A stretch of 64,000 nt of DNA. Origin: Pisolithus tinctorius (taxonomy: Eukaryota > Basidiomycota > Agaricomycetes > Boletales > Pisolithaceae). The stretch covers positions 186,001-250,000 of the forward strand of contig JANFAH010000014.1 of NCBI GenBank assembly GCA_024663395.1, in the 5' to 3' direction. The translations under genes were made by a program, and so were the position numbers. Shown piece by piece: positions 52,645 through 64,000 of this stretch. The notes beneath the pieces are model-generated. The model ran no database searches and had not been told where the DNA came from. It saw only the letters and a program-made list of their open reading frames with translations. Positions within the stretch are counted from its first letter, which is position 1; every line of letters starts with the position of its first letter.

Positions 52645-54692
52645 ATGCGTTTGTCGTCGTTCGTTGCTTCGCCCTTGTCATGCCTTTTTATTTCTGCGTT
52701 CGTTTTTTCCCCTTGTGCAAGCGCTCAGGATCGTACCACCGAGCAGGGAGAAGCTCAAATTTCAGGTGCGTCTTATGCAGTTCAGTGTTCAATGGGTGAG
52801 GAGTTTCCGGAGGGCTGTTTACGTGCTTTGCGTCGCTTCGTTGAAGAATGAGTGCCTGTCGAACCCCATAGTTCATCGTGGCGTCGCTGCCCTCGCAATG
52901 AATCGACTTTCCCTTGAGGTCTGGGCATCCTTGGTGTTGAAAGCAATCTCCACGATGGCAATCATACGCTTTGCATGCTGTATCTTGTTTTAAAGCCACA
53001 CTGCCCGAGTACTGGTTTCCTGAACGTTTACTCACGTTTCGAAACAGATCCTAACATAGAATGCACGCCATATCAATATCCCCCCGTCGGTAATGCCAAA
53101 AACAACTTTCCTTTGAGTTGGACAGCAGCTACGATTTTATCCGGCGACTCCGATGCTCAAGCGAAATACCAAAGTATCGAGAGTCTAATCCCAAACATCC
53201 CCCCAAAGGGAACACAGCCGCAATCTCTAGTCGGCAATTGGGGAAACATCACATATGATCCCAGTGATCCTGATTGTTGGTGGACGTTCGAGAAGTGTAC
53301 CACTCCTAAGGTCCCGGGTATTCCAGATGATATAGCTGGACTCCCAGAGGTTGGTATGCTATCTAATGCAAATGGTTGGCAGCGTTGATGTTCACTTCGC
53401 AATCGCAAACAGCCAAATACTCTTGGATATGGCTTCGACGATGGCCCAAACTGCTCGCATAACGCTTTCTACGACTTTTTGCAGTCAAGGGATCAGACGG
53501 CCAGTAAGTCGACTTGCTTATTTGGTTTGTAAGAGTGACATTCCGAGATCCCGTAGCAATGTTTTATATCGGGAGTAACGTCATGGACTGGCCTCTTGAA
53601 GCCCAGCGTGGTTTAGCAGATGGGCATGAGATTTGCGTTCGTAAGTAGGCTCGCTGTGTACCTACCAATATTCCGCATTGACCTTTTCCCCCAGATACTT
53701 GGTCTCATCGTTATAGTGCGCTACCTTTTTGAGGATCGCAAAACACCATTTCGATGCGTTTTGTTGTACAGTGACCTCTCTCACGAATGATGAAGCTTTC
53801 TCAGAGCTTTGGTACAGTGGGTGGCTCTCTATTTCGAGGGTGACATTACACTAAGTTGTTCAATTCAGCTGTGCGCTGGAATCGTTTTCTTTTGCGTGAA
53901 TACTCCCCTGAGCATAACAAAATAGATGCAGATCATCAAACTAGTTGTCGGCGTGACGCCCACTTGCTGGAGGGTAAGTGCCTTCCGCTTTGTACTTTAT
54001 CTTGCTTAGGTGCCTAGCCTCCCTTCGGTGATGTCGACGACCGCATTCGAGCAATTGCCAATGCCCTTGGCTTAACGACCATCATGTGGCAATATGACTC
54101 AAATGACTGGCGTGTTGGTAGTGGAAATATCACTGAAGCAGACATTGATGCCAACTACATGGATCTCATCGCTGCCGCACAAAACGGTACCTTCGGCGCG
54201 GTAAGTAACCATCATCCTTCGAAGTCTATCGTACTAATTTTTTGTGGACAGTCTGGCACAATGATGCTTACTCATGAGTTGAACAATTTCACGATGTCTG
54301 AGGCCGTCAAATTCTACGACCAGTTGGCTTCCGCATTTTCTTACCTCGTCCCAGTCGGCGTGGCCTTCAATGTCAGTAATCCTTACGTCGAGGATGGATA
54401 CACGCTTCCCTCCTTTGCAGAGTGTAAGTAGGCACCACCTTTGAAATGTTGTACGCTTCTTGAGGACATTCTTATCGTAGATATCGATGGTACGCATACT
54501 GGATCAGTTACTGGGAGTGGCGATGGTGACACCATCGGTGGGTCTTCCGACAGCTCTGGGACTGGCGGCAATATTCCATCCGGGAACTCGACAATCACGA
54601 GTAAGAGCGGGGCAGCCATAGTCTCGCATAGTCACGTTGGCTCGTTCGCAAGTGCTGCTGTTCTCATTGCAGGAATCCAGTTTATGTTGTGA
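52645..54692 (+). CDS. chitin deacetylase, GPI-anchored (CE4)
   Basis: Start MRLSSFVASPLSCLFIS with signal peptide (cleavage near CASA/QDR). A 282-base intron (52766-53047) joins QIS to DPNIECTPYQYPPV. The NodB/CE4 domain shows TLGYGFDDGPNCSHN (Asp-Asp metal and base), HTWSHLTSLTN (metal His pair), TPTCWRPPFGDVDDRIRA, TIMWQYDSNDW and MMLTHELNN. A Ser/Thr/Gly-rich stalk and a hydrophobic end (FASAAVLIAGIQFML) indicate a GPI anchor. It would remove acetyl groups from wall chitin. At 53812-53926 the splice from LWY to MQIIKLVV does not keep phase with simple GT/AG sites, so a small lesion or unusual splice site is possible. Confidence 0.85.
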
Positions 54693-55942
54693 ATCCACTA
54701 CCCCTCATCCTCCGTGTCCTCTCCATGGCATTTTTCTGTTGCCACAACCACTCTCAAGGCTTCCTATTACATATGCGTCGTGATCCCTGGAGCCTCCACG
54801 CACTTTCTTTGATACGGTTTTCCTATTTCACACATGGGTGGAGAGGTGTCAGTGTCAGTTTCTTTCAGTGTAATCGAACGTCGGACAGCTACTTACACAG
54901 TTCGGTGGTCTTGTTCCGCGATGTACAATTTTGTAGCTTTGTAATACGGAATTCACCTGATGAATGGACAAGTTTGTGGGCGGCATTCCTTGCAGTATTC
55001 GGTAGTCATGCACATGATCCGACGATAATTCTATATTGATGGCATTTACTCACATAGCTTCGGGGCTAAGAGCCGTAAACGGTCGCAACCGCCCACAAAC
55101 CCTCCTCCTAAGTCTCCGGTTAGGTCCACGTGGAATCGAACCACACCACAAGGTTTTTTCAGCCAACTATGCTTGATAATACCTCTTATCGCACAGGCTC
55201 CGGAGGCCGTCCCGTTGCAGTAATATTGCTAAGGATCAGTCAGCTCGAGCGTAGCCGTACACCTCTCGCGCTCTTTCTGAGACCGAGTCCACGCATTTCT
55301 TCAGCTGCAACAAACCTGACTCAGGGCGTGATTACCATCACAGTAGCCTAATGACAAGCTGGTGGACATAGGACCCCAAGGGAAATTTAACAATGCGATT
55401 AAGGAGCGGCGTCCATGCGATTAACCCGGAAAGTTCTGGATGTTTCGGGACAAAATGATGTCGAGGCCTGGCCTGGCCATGTAGAACTTTGACGCCGCCA
55501 TTCATCGTGCGTGCAGATTAGTAGGCTGAAACGCATCTCATTACTTAATTTTACGTTTGATTATCGCCCTGCAGCGCCCCCAGCGCCCGGCCGATATTGT
55601 TAAAGGCGATTATTAAAGGTGATATCAGTCTGCTAGCACAAACGTGGTCGAATGGACGAACTTTTTACGTGCTAGCTTGCTGCGGTATGTTTTATCCGCG
55701 TCACAGCAAGCCGCAGCAAGGTTGGAAGACGCCGACGAATCCATGATTCAGAAGTGCAATCTGTAAGTAACTAGACACGAGGGGCACGTAATTTACTCGA
55801 CGATAGCTACAGCGCTGCCGGCACGTGCAAGGGAACCAAACAGACGTACATAACGCGCCCTCATATTTCTTTCCGCTCCAGCGTGTAAACACCGCTTGCT
55901 TTCTTTCTTTGTGACTATTCGCATCCACAACAGATCCCCGCA
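54693..55942. other. 1.25-kb intergenic region
   Basis: No supported gene. It includes the peroxiredoxin promoter and short AT-rich motifs. Confidence 0.45.
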
Positions 55943-56851
55943 ATGGTTGCTGTCGTCCAGAAACCTGCTCCTCCATTCAAAGCCACGGCCGTCGTTGAGG
56001 GCCTGTTCAAGGACATCGCGCTCTCTGATTTCCAGGGACAATGGTAAATGGCATCGCTAATTTTGACACTGTACCTACCAGTCCGTCTAACGAAACCTGT
56101 CTCAGGGTGATCCTATTCTTTTATCCCATGTCAGTATTAACTATATCCCAAATCGTTAGTCTTGGCTGAGTCCATTTTAGGGACTTCACTTTCGTTTGTC
56201 CCACTGAAATTCTTGCCTTCAATGACGCACTCCCTCAGTTCAAGGAACTCGGTGCTGTGGTTCTTGGTAGGAAATTGAATTAGCGCTTGCACCGTAGTCT
56301 GATGGTTCATCTAGGTGTCTCCACTGATTCACAATACTCCCACTTTGCCTGGGCCCAACAGCCTAGGAAGCAAGGTGGCCTCGGACCCGATCTTAGCCTC
56401 CCCCTTATAGCAGATAGGAACATGCAAATCTCGCGCGAGTACGGTGTGTTGATCGAGGAAGATGGTATTGCTCTTCGCGGCCTTTTCATCATCGATCCCA
56501 AGGGTGTTGTCAGGTAACCGGTCTCCATTTGCTTTCGGGCGCCAGTGACGCATTTGTTTCACAGGCAAATCACCATCAACGACCTGCCTGTCGGCCGCTC
56601 TGTTGACGAGACCCTTCGGCTCTTGAAGGCCTTCCAGTTTGTAGTAAGTTCCCAAGTACACCTGGATGTTGTCGGTACCACCTTAACGTGATCATTAGGA
56701 GAAGCACGGTGAAGTCTGTCCATTGGGCTGGACTGAAGGATCGAGGACAATCAAGCCTGACCCCAAAGGCTCTCTGGATTACTTCTCCGCCGTCGACAAT
56801 GATATTGGTATGCAGGACGGCACCGCGAGGAAGCGAGCCCGTAAGGATTAA
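55943..56851 (+). CDS. 2-Cys peroxiredoxin
   Basis: Start [10 protein letters not shown] (55943), stop TAA 56849-56851, about 220 residues. A thioredoxin-fold peroxidase with the peroxidatic cysteine in DFTFVCPTE, the supporting [12 protein letters not shown] segment, and the resolving cysteine in [13 protein letters not shown]. That makes it a typical 2-Cys (Prx1/Tsa1) enzyme reducing H2O2 with thioredoxin. Exon joins [14 protein letters not shown] are in frame (donors GTAAAT and GTCAGT). The tail [10 protein letters not shown] is unusually basic and could be a nuclear signal. It converges with the Rrp45 gene. Confidence 0.93.
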
Positions 56852-57058
56852 GACCGATGATCCGCTTCTTGCGTGTGCACTTACCTGGTTCTTGATAGAG
56901 CCATGAAGACTTCTATGTAATAGGGATTGAAGTGTCAAGCAGACGTTACATAGAGAAGTCGGGTACATTACAATGTATACCACTGCACCTCATGCACATA
57001 TAGACCGGTTTCATCTCCTTCCTGCGATCGATGCTAGAACGAAGATGGGGATGTTTGC
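56852..57058. other. convergent intergenic region
   Basis: 207 bases of shared 3' flank between the peroxiredoxin and Rrp45 genes. Nothing else seen. Confidence 0.5.
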
Positions 57059-58191
57059 CTACATAATTTCTATCTTTCTGGTTTCCCAGTCTTCTCGTAA
57101 TCGCATTTGAACAAACTTGTCTAGATCCTTAGCCACCGTTACTGCGACATCGATCAACTGCAGTACTTCCTCCGCAGCAATCGGCACACCACCAGCCTTC
57201 TGTAGAACACAGATTTCACGTTGTGCGTTCAACGCGATGCTCATCAGACCCGTGCTCAACCGTTGTTCCAATAGTGACGGATCTAGCACGGGCCGCATAG
57301 AAGGGTCCGGGAAAAATGCAAACGTAACGCAGAAGGGCATATGGTGGATAGCCAAAGGTACCGGTGATCGTTCTGCTGCTGAATGCTAAGTGGTTGGTCA
57401 GCTGACATTCGAGCACTGAGCCAGCAGAGGGTGCAGATATACGTACGACGATCACCTCGTCCCCGATAACCTCAACCTCCGGCTTGCGGAAATGTTTGAA
57501 GGCCACTATGCCTGCGAGACATGCGCAGTCCAGCATGTTTCCTGCGTCTGCAAGACAGTGGATCGTTAAGCGAAGGTGCCAGACCTACCATAGCCAGAGA
57601 GTTGGATGCGCCCGGAAAACAGTAAGACATTTATGCAACGTACTCGCTCACCGGCAACGATGCAAAGCGATTCTTTGTCAATCGCATCGCTCCTTCTCAA
57701 AATCTTATCTAACATCCGTGTGATCGTTATTTCCTCCTCCGATGGGCTGCCAGGTAGAGAAAATGCGAGCGGTCAGATAGATTGAACACGGACAGAGCGC
57801 ATATTCCTACCGACCGGGTTCGTAATCCACAGACGCCATAGGCGATATCTCGGAGTGTATTGTGATAATGCCCTCTAGAGGTCGTTCGGGTGGCGGCTTC
57901 GTCATTTTTGCCTCGACATAAGCGATCACTCTTCGTTCGCGCAGCGCATATTTTCCAGGGAGAGCACGTCGTTCCAAGTTGTTGTTATAAACTGAGCGGG
58001 TTGTGAGGACACAAACTACTAAAACCATACCGTGTTTTTCCATACCCACACTCCACCCAACCGAGATCTGGACCAAAGTCGAGTGTCGGCGTCCTGGCGT
58101 CAAGGTGATTGCGGCCATCGAGTCGGAGAGACTGTTTCAGTGCTTGGTATACGAACTCTTTTTCAGGTATTGACGGCGACGGCGGTCGCAT
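57059..58191 (-). CDS. RRP45: exosome complex subunit Rrp45
   Basis: Start MRPPSPSIPEKEFVYQALK (58191), end KIEIM at 57059, about 300 residues. RNase PH fold: SLRLDGRNHLDARTPTLDFG, ECGYGKT, IITIHSEISPMAS, RPSEEEITITRMLDKILRRS, ADAGNMLDCACLAGIVAFKH, HHMPFCVTFAFF and LNAQREICVLQKAGGVPI. These fit Rrp45/EXOSC9 of the nine-subunit RNA exosome ring, a structural non-catalytic subunit. Several short introns. It is head-to-head with Trm112. Confidence 0.9.
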
Positions 58192-58352
58192 GCTGGGCAG
58201 TCGGGATGGTGATGGCTGGGCTGAGCTTCTAATTTGGGGTTAAAGACATTTTGACCGCCACCAGCGCTTGATAAACTCAAAAAGATAAAACCTCCTGAAA
58301 TCAATCGATCACCATCACACACCAGGTTTGTCAAAAGCGAGCATCAATTATA
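58192..58352. promoter_or_regulatory. bidirectional promoter, Rrp45 / Trm112
   Basis: 161 bases between divergent start codons of two RNA-metabolism genes. No TATA box is evident, which fits shared regulation of housekeeping genes. Confidence 0.55.
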
Positions 58353-58907
58353 ATGGTTCGTCTCATCACGCACAATCTGCTGGCCTGCCACGTCAAAGGC
58401 TGCACGAGCAACAACTTCCCATTAGCTCTTAAGGACGTCCAAATCGAGTTGCAAGAGGCAGAGTTTAACCCCGAGTTTGTTACGAACATTCTCCCGCGTC
58501 TGGAATGGAGTGCCCTTGCGGACGCTGCTAGGCAGGTAAGTTCGGTGCACCGACTAGATTTTTTCTTTCTTTTTTCTCTTTTGCTGTAAGTTGCATAGGT
58601 GGGAGATACTTCACTGCCGGCTGAACAGCCCGAGATGATGGACGACGATCTACTACGAAATTTGCACCACGTATTGCTAGAGGTATGTCTCACTGTCCTC
58701 ATTACCAATCAGCGATACTTTTCCTGCTTCTAGATTCACATAGTCGAGGGTGCGATGGTATGCCCGAATTGCAAGCACATCTACCCTATTTCAAATGGTA
58801 TTCCCAACATGGTGAGTTAGGATATCTTCTTATCGGTCTCACGAATGGTGTATACATCCGTGAATTATTCCTCTGCATAGTTACTAGCCGAACACGAAAT
58901 TGGTTAA
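58353..58907 (+). CDS. TRM112: multifunctional methyltransferase activator Trm112
   Basis: About 122 residues from MVRLITHNLLACHVKGC to LLAEHEIG and TAA 58905-58907, in four exons (donors GTAAGT, GTATGT, GTGAGT). The first zinc cysteines lie in ACHVKGC, the second pair in MVCPNCKHIYPISNGIPNML. Trm112 is the small zinc partner that activates several tRNA, rRNA and release-factor methyltransferases. Length and motifs are typical, and all exon joins are in phase. Confidence 0.93.
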
Positions 58908-59559
58908 CGAGACAATTTTGTTTTTTGTTCTGTCCAAAAAATCGGGTTATTGGTCTACGCTCCCTTGGGATGGCGTCTCTTCATGTTTGTCTCTCCCTGT
59001 AATGTTTATACTTTCTCTTTAATCCATGCTGCAGAAATCCGTTCTTCCCTCGAACTGCACCGTGTTATCAGTTTCTGGACAGAGGGTATATTATCTCCGT
59101 ACAAAGTCGGTCGGTCAGCTGCCTGCCTTGTTTAATCTTGTCGACTGCCTGTTAGCATCGTTAGCATTTTTGCCTTCGATGTGTAAGGACAACGCGTCCC
59201 AAGGTAGGTTATGAACAGCGGCTGAAGGAACAGGCATAAGAACTTCCATCAAGCACATGGATACCCAATCACACAACGCCAAAAACAATGAGCCCCCTAT
59301 TTCTGAACAGTAAATGGGATGTTAGACTACTTCCAAGGTGACTCCAACTCCTCAGACGACAAGCACTTGTCATCCAGTACAGATGTTTTCATGGCTCGCT
59401 TTACACCGTTTGTGATGACTCTGCAGGTGCAAGTGGTAGTTATGGTCTCGTAAGGGTGTCAAAGTGTGCTAGTTTGTTGTATACGCCGAAGGAGTGTGGT
59501 TGTGGTATGTACGTCGGAGGTTTGATAGGTGCAACTTGGAAAAGTTTGCAAAAAAAAAT
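58908..59559. other. intergenic region before tRNA
   Basis: No gene or recognisable relic. In particular no HyuB-type coding sequence is visible on the minus strand, where the missing half of the neighbouring oxoprolinase would be expected. Confidence 0.5.
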
Positions 59560-59631
59560 TGCCCACTGGCTGGATTGAACAACCGACCTCACCATTACGA
59601 GTGGCGCGCTCTACCACTGAGCTAAACGGGC
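59560..59631 (-). tRNA. tRNA-Thr (anticodon CGU)
   Basis: 72 bases, no intron. Acceptor GCCCGTT pairs with AGTGGGC plus discriminator A. The D arm is GCTCAGTGGTAGAGC. The anticodon stem CGCCA/TGGTG encloses loop CTCGTAA, giving anticodon CGT (codon ACG, Thr). The T arm is GGTTG-TTCAATC-CAGCC. A T9 run follows within a few bases, a standard Pol III terminator. Confidence 0.95.
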
Positions 59632-59727
59632 TCATGAATATTTCGGGATACTTCTCCTCTGGATGCAGTGGCATTGCAATGAAGTGGCCATGAAGTAATC
59701 GAGAGAACCAAGCACAGAGGTTTGTCA

Positions 59728-62614
59728 TTATTCTAGGGTCAAATACAGGTGCTTCCTAGTAAGTACCGCCCGTGCTCCTGGAACAATTACAATCGTCTGG
59801 GTATTGTCGATGACCATGGCTGGACCCGCAATCTCGTCGCCAACGGACAAATTGTCCAACAGGAAGACCGGCGTATCATGCACTCTCCCGACCTTGTCGA
59901 AGTACACGCTATTCCTCGAACTAGCTTTGGACTGATCGACTGGCGTTTTCTTGATTCGCTCTACTTCGGAATATACTGATTCTCCGAGGCTGTCGAACGT
60001 CTTTCCAATGCCACGGACCTGGATAGGAACCATATACATATATGACCTTGCATGGCTTCCCGTTTCTCAATGCCTACCTTAATATCATCAACTACGATGT
60101 TCTTCGTCTCCAATAGGAAACCAAATTCCGCCTTATAGATTTTCTTGAAGGCAGCTTCGAAATCTTCATCCCCATCACCGTCGCTCGGTACAGGCAAAAC
60201 CATCAGTGCAGTATCCGTTCCGTCGAAGCGCATGTTCAACATTCGCTCCACCTTGATGCGGTCCTCCTCGAATCCCTGGCGAGCCAACTCCGTCTGAACA
60301 GCTTTCGTTAATTTGTCAAGTCGTGCGAGGAGCGAAGATCTCGTGGAGCTAGAGTAAAAGGTGGACGACGGTTCTTGGAGTTCATATACTCTATACAATA
60401 CTTGTTAGCTACACCTTAACAAGACGCCAGCAGAGGCTTCACCGATCGGCCAGTGCTAAGCCATAAGCAGACAAAACGGAGCTATAGCGATGAATTAGGA
60501 CAGTCTTGATCCCAAGAATGCCGGCAATTTCGCAGGCATGTTGACCTCCTGCACCCCCGAAACTAGTCAGTCTGCTTCCGTCAATATACATGTGCAGGGC
60601 GTCATACATGTAAGGATACGCACATGTGGCTACCAGTCGAGTATCCACGAGCCTCTGTCAGTGCTCGTATTGGACGACACATTGTTTCGTTCGCGACTTT
60701 GATGAATCTTACTTTTTTGTGAGCTTGTCATAGAGTCGTGCGGTGTGTGTACTCACCCGTAAATGATTTCATCTAGTTCATGAGATACTTCTTGACTGTC
60801 GTTGATTTCCGAGGCGAGTTTCTCGAAAGCCGTCCTCGATGCCTCGACATCCAAAGTTTCGTCTTCGTTCTTTCCAAATATTTTCGGGAAGTATTCGGGT
60901 ATCAAACGTCCAAGGAGCAGGTTTGCATCCGTCACAGCCAACGGCCCGCCTTTGCTGGGAAATGTCAGTGTGGTCACTTTGTGCACAAGGCTGACGTAAG
61001 AACGGAGCTCACCGATAACAAGCAGGACCAGGTTCAGCTCCAGCACTATCGGGTCCTGCCAAGAACAAGCCATTGCGGAACGTCAGGCAAGACCCTCCAC
61101 CAGCGGCAACAGTACTGATGTCCAGCTGAGGCGACTGGATGGTAACCCCGGCAGTCGTCGTCTCGTAGACTACTTCATATCTCCCGTTGAAGCGTGACAC
61201 GTCCGTTGACGTGCCACCAACATCTATTCTGGCTGGGGGTAAGGAAAAGGATCAGAAATCCGCGAAACCGATACCGACCCAATAATCGGGTATTTTCTTT
61301 CCTCGTCCCAACTAGTTAGAGCATAACCAACCACGCCACCGGCAGGTCCACTAAGAATACTCTTCAACCCAGAAAAATTGCTTAGATCGAGCAAACCACC
61401 ATCACTGCCCATGAATTCCACTCGTGGGCTTCTCAACCTTCCATCCCGGAGCTTAGCATCAAAGCCATTGAAGAACCCATCTAAGTATGCTTGCAAAATA
61501 GGGGTCAAGTATGCGTCGGCAGTTGAAGACACCCCTCGAGGCACCATCTTGATCATGGGAAGTAAGCGCGACGACTCCGAGACCTGCGTGAACCCTATTT
61601 CCCGTGCAAGTTGTCCAATCTGTGTTTCGTGCTCCGGGAATGTGTAAGAGTGCACCAGCACGATGGCTATTGACCTATAACCGGAATCAAACAGGCGCTG
61701 AAGATCGCGTTTCACGACCTCAAGATCTCATGACAAGAATCGATCAGCTTCGAGAAACTAGAATGTGAAACCCCAAACAACACACCTGGCCGTTTCATTA
61801 TTCGCACCGCTTCCCCGGATATGCCTTGGACAATGTCCCCGGGTCCATCCGCAAAATCATGTTCATCATGTCCCGGGCCAGTATACCCCTTCTTAACGCT
61901 CCCGTCGTTGTTGAACTGCACCGCATGCTTCTCGGCCTGAGGATCTGATGTATACCCCACAAGTGTGACACGTTCGTCTACTTCAACGACCTCGCTATAC
62001 AAAGGCGGTGGTCGCTTGATGTTGAGGTCAAAGATCCTTGGGCGTGATTGATTACCGATTAGAAGGAGGTCTTTAAACCCTTTCGTGATGAGCAGGGCGT
62101 GCTTGTGGCCTTTGCGTTCCAGAAGGGCATTCGTGGCAACTGTCGTAGATAGGCGAATGTAGTCTGTATGTGAATAGTATTCAGTTTGGTAAGTACAACC
62201 GAAAAACAGGTTCAAATGGGTGATAGGGCGAAACGGAAGGGCTAACCGATCTTGTCTGTTGAGAGGACCGTTCCTCGGGGGATCTTTTCCCCCGTCACGA
62301 TTTCTAGTACTCGGCGGATGCCCTCAGTAGGTGCATCCTGATAATTGGCTGGGTCCTGGGACACTTGAGAATTGTGATATATTAAAAACGTCGTTTTACA
62401 GTGCAGTCGCTACTCACGTAGCTTAATCACCAGCTCTTTGCGCGTTTTAGGGTTCTCGGGATCCGGGTATGACCTGAGAGAAACATAAATGCCGATGAGG
62501 CGAGGGGAGAAAGGTGGCTGGGGAGGGGAGGAAGCCTACATACGCATGAACATCGCAGAAGGTTCCTCCTCGATCTGCGCATATGCGTATTGATCTGTCG
62601 GGTACAGAGGTCAT
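59728..62614 (-). CDS. 5-oxoprolinase-like protein, HyuA half only
   Basis: Start [20 protein letters not shown] (62614), stop TAA 59728-59730, about 770 residues in many exons. The N-terminal hydantoinase/oxoprolinase domain ([33 protein letters not shown]) is followed by the ATPase-like HyuA domain: [75 protein letters not shown] and [15 protein letters not shown]. It ends with HLYLTLE, the point where fungal 5-oxoprolinases (about 1,290 residues) normally continue into HyuB. So it is either a natural HyuA-only enzyme or a gene truncated 97 bases before a tRNA. The family hydrolyses 5-oxoproline with ATP in glutathione turnover. Confidence 0.88.
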
Positions 62615-63264
62615 GGTTATGCAAGACTTGCAATCTCGAGCTCGACCGAGTGAAATAATAGTACAAGGTACCTGCCGCTAGAAGTTGGCGTCCAGTGTGA
62701 TAAGATGTCCACCGGTCGGCCGTATCATAAGTGGGGCGTGACGGTCATGTGCCGACGTCATCTCCACATCGACCATCTACATCACCAAATTCACGTCGAG
62801 TAACAAGTTAACAACCGACCAAGACTGATAATCATTCGATATTAAGTACCACATTTCGTCGATGAGTAACCCCGCGAGAGGGACGTAAGAGATTGATGAA
62901 GGAGAGGCAACATATGTAGGGTGGACAAATATGTATGACGAGGCCAATTGGCATGGGTTTGAAGGGCGATCGATATTAGAAATGGTCAGCGCGCGCAGGT
63001 TAACTTCAGGTTATGTTAATAAGGAAAAGAGAAGAAAGTGTGGGAAAAAAAAGAACGGCAATATGGTAAGGATAAAGAAAGGGGAAAAAATCCAGTACCC
63101 GGCACCAGTAAAGGGCAGAGGTATCAACCGTTGCACAGGTGGGGAAGATAGAAAAACAGGGGGAAGAAAGGGAGGGTCAATACTGATGTGGCGGAATATG
63201 TCGCACCCAAGAAATCCAACATGACTGAAACTATATATAAAAAAAGAGCGATGGCTGTCTTTCT
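62615..63264. other. intergenic region
   Basis: 650 bases between two minus-strand genes. A/G-rich segments at 63020-63180; no gene supported. Confidence 0.5.
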
Positions 63265-64000
63265 TCACTCGTCTAGTTCTTCATCTTCCTCCAAGACGTT
63301 CTGAAGAGGCATGCCGTGCACATATCGACCAGGGCTATTGCTTCCGGCTTCTTCATAAAGCACATTTGGAGTCAAAGGTTCCTCCTCCAGTTCAGGCTCT
63401 TCAACACCAACTTCCTCGATCTCAATCTGGGGCACTGGCTGAGGGGATGGCGTAGGGGAAGTAGCGCGAGGAAGTGGAGGTAGTGACGCATCTTTAGGTG
63501 GGATCTGTATGGGGATTCGGGACGGGGTTGTTACAGTGACCTGCTTTTCCCGCTCACGGTACATTTCGATAAGTGCAGCAGTCTTGCTTTGCGATACTGG
63601 TGTTACCGGCAATTCAGGTTGGACGTGGGGTAGGGTGATAGATTCCGCTCTTGAGTGTCCACTCTCTTTCTGTTCTCTACTCTCTTCACCAATGCCAAAT
63701 TCTGGGAAGTCCATATCACGAGGAGAGGGGCCAACCGACGTTGGAGCATACTCGCTCGCCGACTCGAATGATGACCTCATAGCCTGCGGCGACGGGGAAA
63801 TCGCGGGAACTTGCTCAGGCGCGCCGTAAACCATTTCATCTGGTACATCGTCACCGTCAGATTCATCACCATTAGCCCGCGGTCGTACCGGCAGGGGCCT
63901 AGTTGTCGCCCCAGGAAGGCGCTCAGGATGCAAATCGAAGTATCCAATGCGCTTCGCCTTCGGGTAGGACATCACCGAGTCGATGTCTGCGTCTTCGTGA
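63265..64000 (-). CDS. disordered acidic protein, C-terminal part (partial)
   Basis: The open frame enters from the right edge (HEDADIDSVMSYPKAKRIG...) and ends EEDEELDE at 63265, at least 244 residues. It is rich in Pro, Ser and Glu. One ordered-looking helix, KTAALIEMYREREK, is the best handle. No domain is recognised. The start lies outside the window. Confidence 0.65.
   Translation of the reverse strand, partial: HEDADIDSVMSYPKAKRIGYFDLHPERLPGATTRPLPVRPRANGDESDGDDVPDEMVYGAPEQVPAISPSPQAMRSSFESASEYAPTSVGPSPRDMDFPEFGIGEESREQKESGHSRAESITLPHVQPELPVTPVSQSKTAALIEMYREREKQVTVTTPSRIPIQIPPKDASLPPLPRATSPTPSPQPVPQIEIEEVGVEEPELEEEPLTPNVLYEEAGSNSPGRYVHGMPLQNVLEEDEELDE

Noticed and set aside
52769..52990. 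Possible internal exon of the chitin deacetylase
   Set aside because: No reading gives similarity to CE4 proteins. The direct join QIS-DPNIECT matches the usual N-terminus, so this stretch is treated as intron.

Overview
The window is fungal nuclear DNA, most likely from a mushroom-forming basidiomycete (Agaricomycotina). The genes on the right have many introns of about 50 bases. The transposable elements (chromodomain Ty3/gypsy, Tc1-like, Helitron) are of basidiomycete type. No species is assigned.

The window has two contrasting halves. Bases 1 to about 33,150 are a transposon graveyard and nested stack. At least four LTR families (called A, B, C and D here) have landed inside gypsy elements, a Tc1 transposase and a long unidentified retroelement-like ORF. 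Many insertions can be proven, because removing the insert and one 5-base target-site duplication (TSD) restores a continuous reading frame. The deepest stack is: minus-strand gypsy relic (9772-12332), interrupted by LTR-B, interrupted by gypsy element 2 (2451-9696), interrupted by a solo LTR-B, an LTR-C and probably gypsy element 1 (1-2450). Most of this half is CpG-depleted, and 13,234-19,312 contains no CpG at all. Within that tract lie an intact CpG-free Tc1 transposase ORF, a 1.58-kb near-perfect palindrome with Tc1-like ends, and a decayed Helitron Rep gene. Two gypsy elements and a third fragment carry an antisense two-exon gene between pol and the 3' LTR. It encodes a charged coiled coil followed by a cysteine-rich CxxC motif region. 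This is the best candidate for an under-described element-encoded system.

Bases about 33,160 to 64,000 are ordinary gene-rich euchromatin with normal CpG content. In order they hold: zinc alcohol dehydrogenase (+), F-box/LRR-like protein (+), GH89 alpha-N-acetylglucosaminidase with two in-frame stops (-), Mad1 spindle checkpoint protein (-), a DUF262 (GmrSD-N/ParB-like) nuclear-type protein (+), an OPT oligopeptide transporter (+), a GPI-anchored chitin deacetylase (+), a 2-Cys peroxiredoxin (+), exosome subunit Rrp45 (-), Trm112 (+), tRNA-Thr(CGU) (-), a HyuA-only 5-oxoprolinase-like protein (-), and the C-terminal part of a disordered protein (-). Mad1/DUF262 and Rrp45/Trm112 are head-to-head pairs with 137- and 161-base intergenic promoters. 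The right-half genes do not form a pathway cluster.

Coordinates of multi-exon genes give the CDS span from start to stop with introns included. Intron boundaries were read by hand from GT/AG sites and frame continuity.
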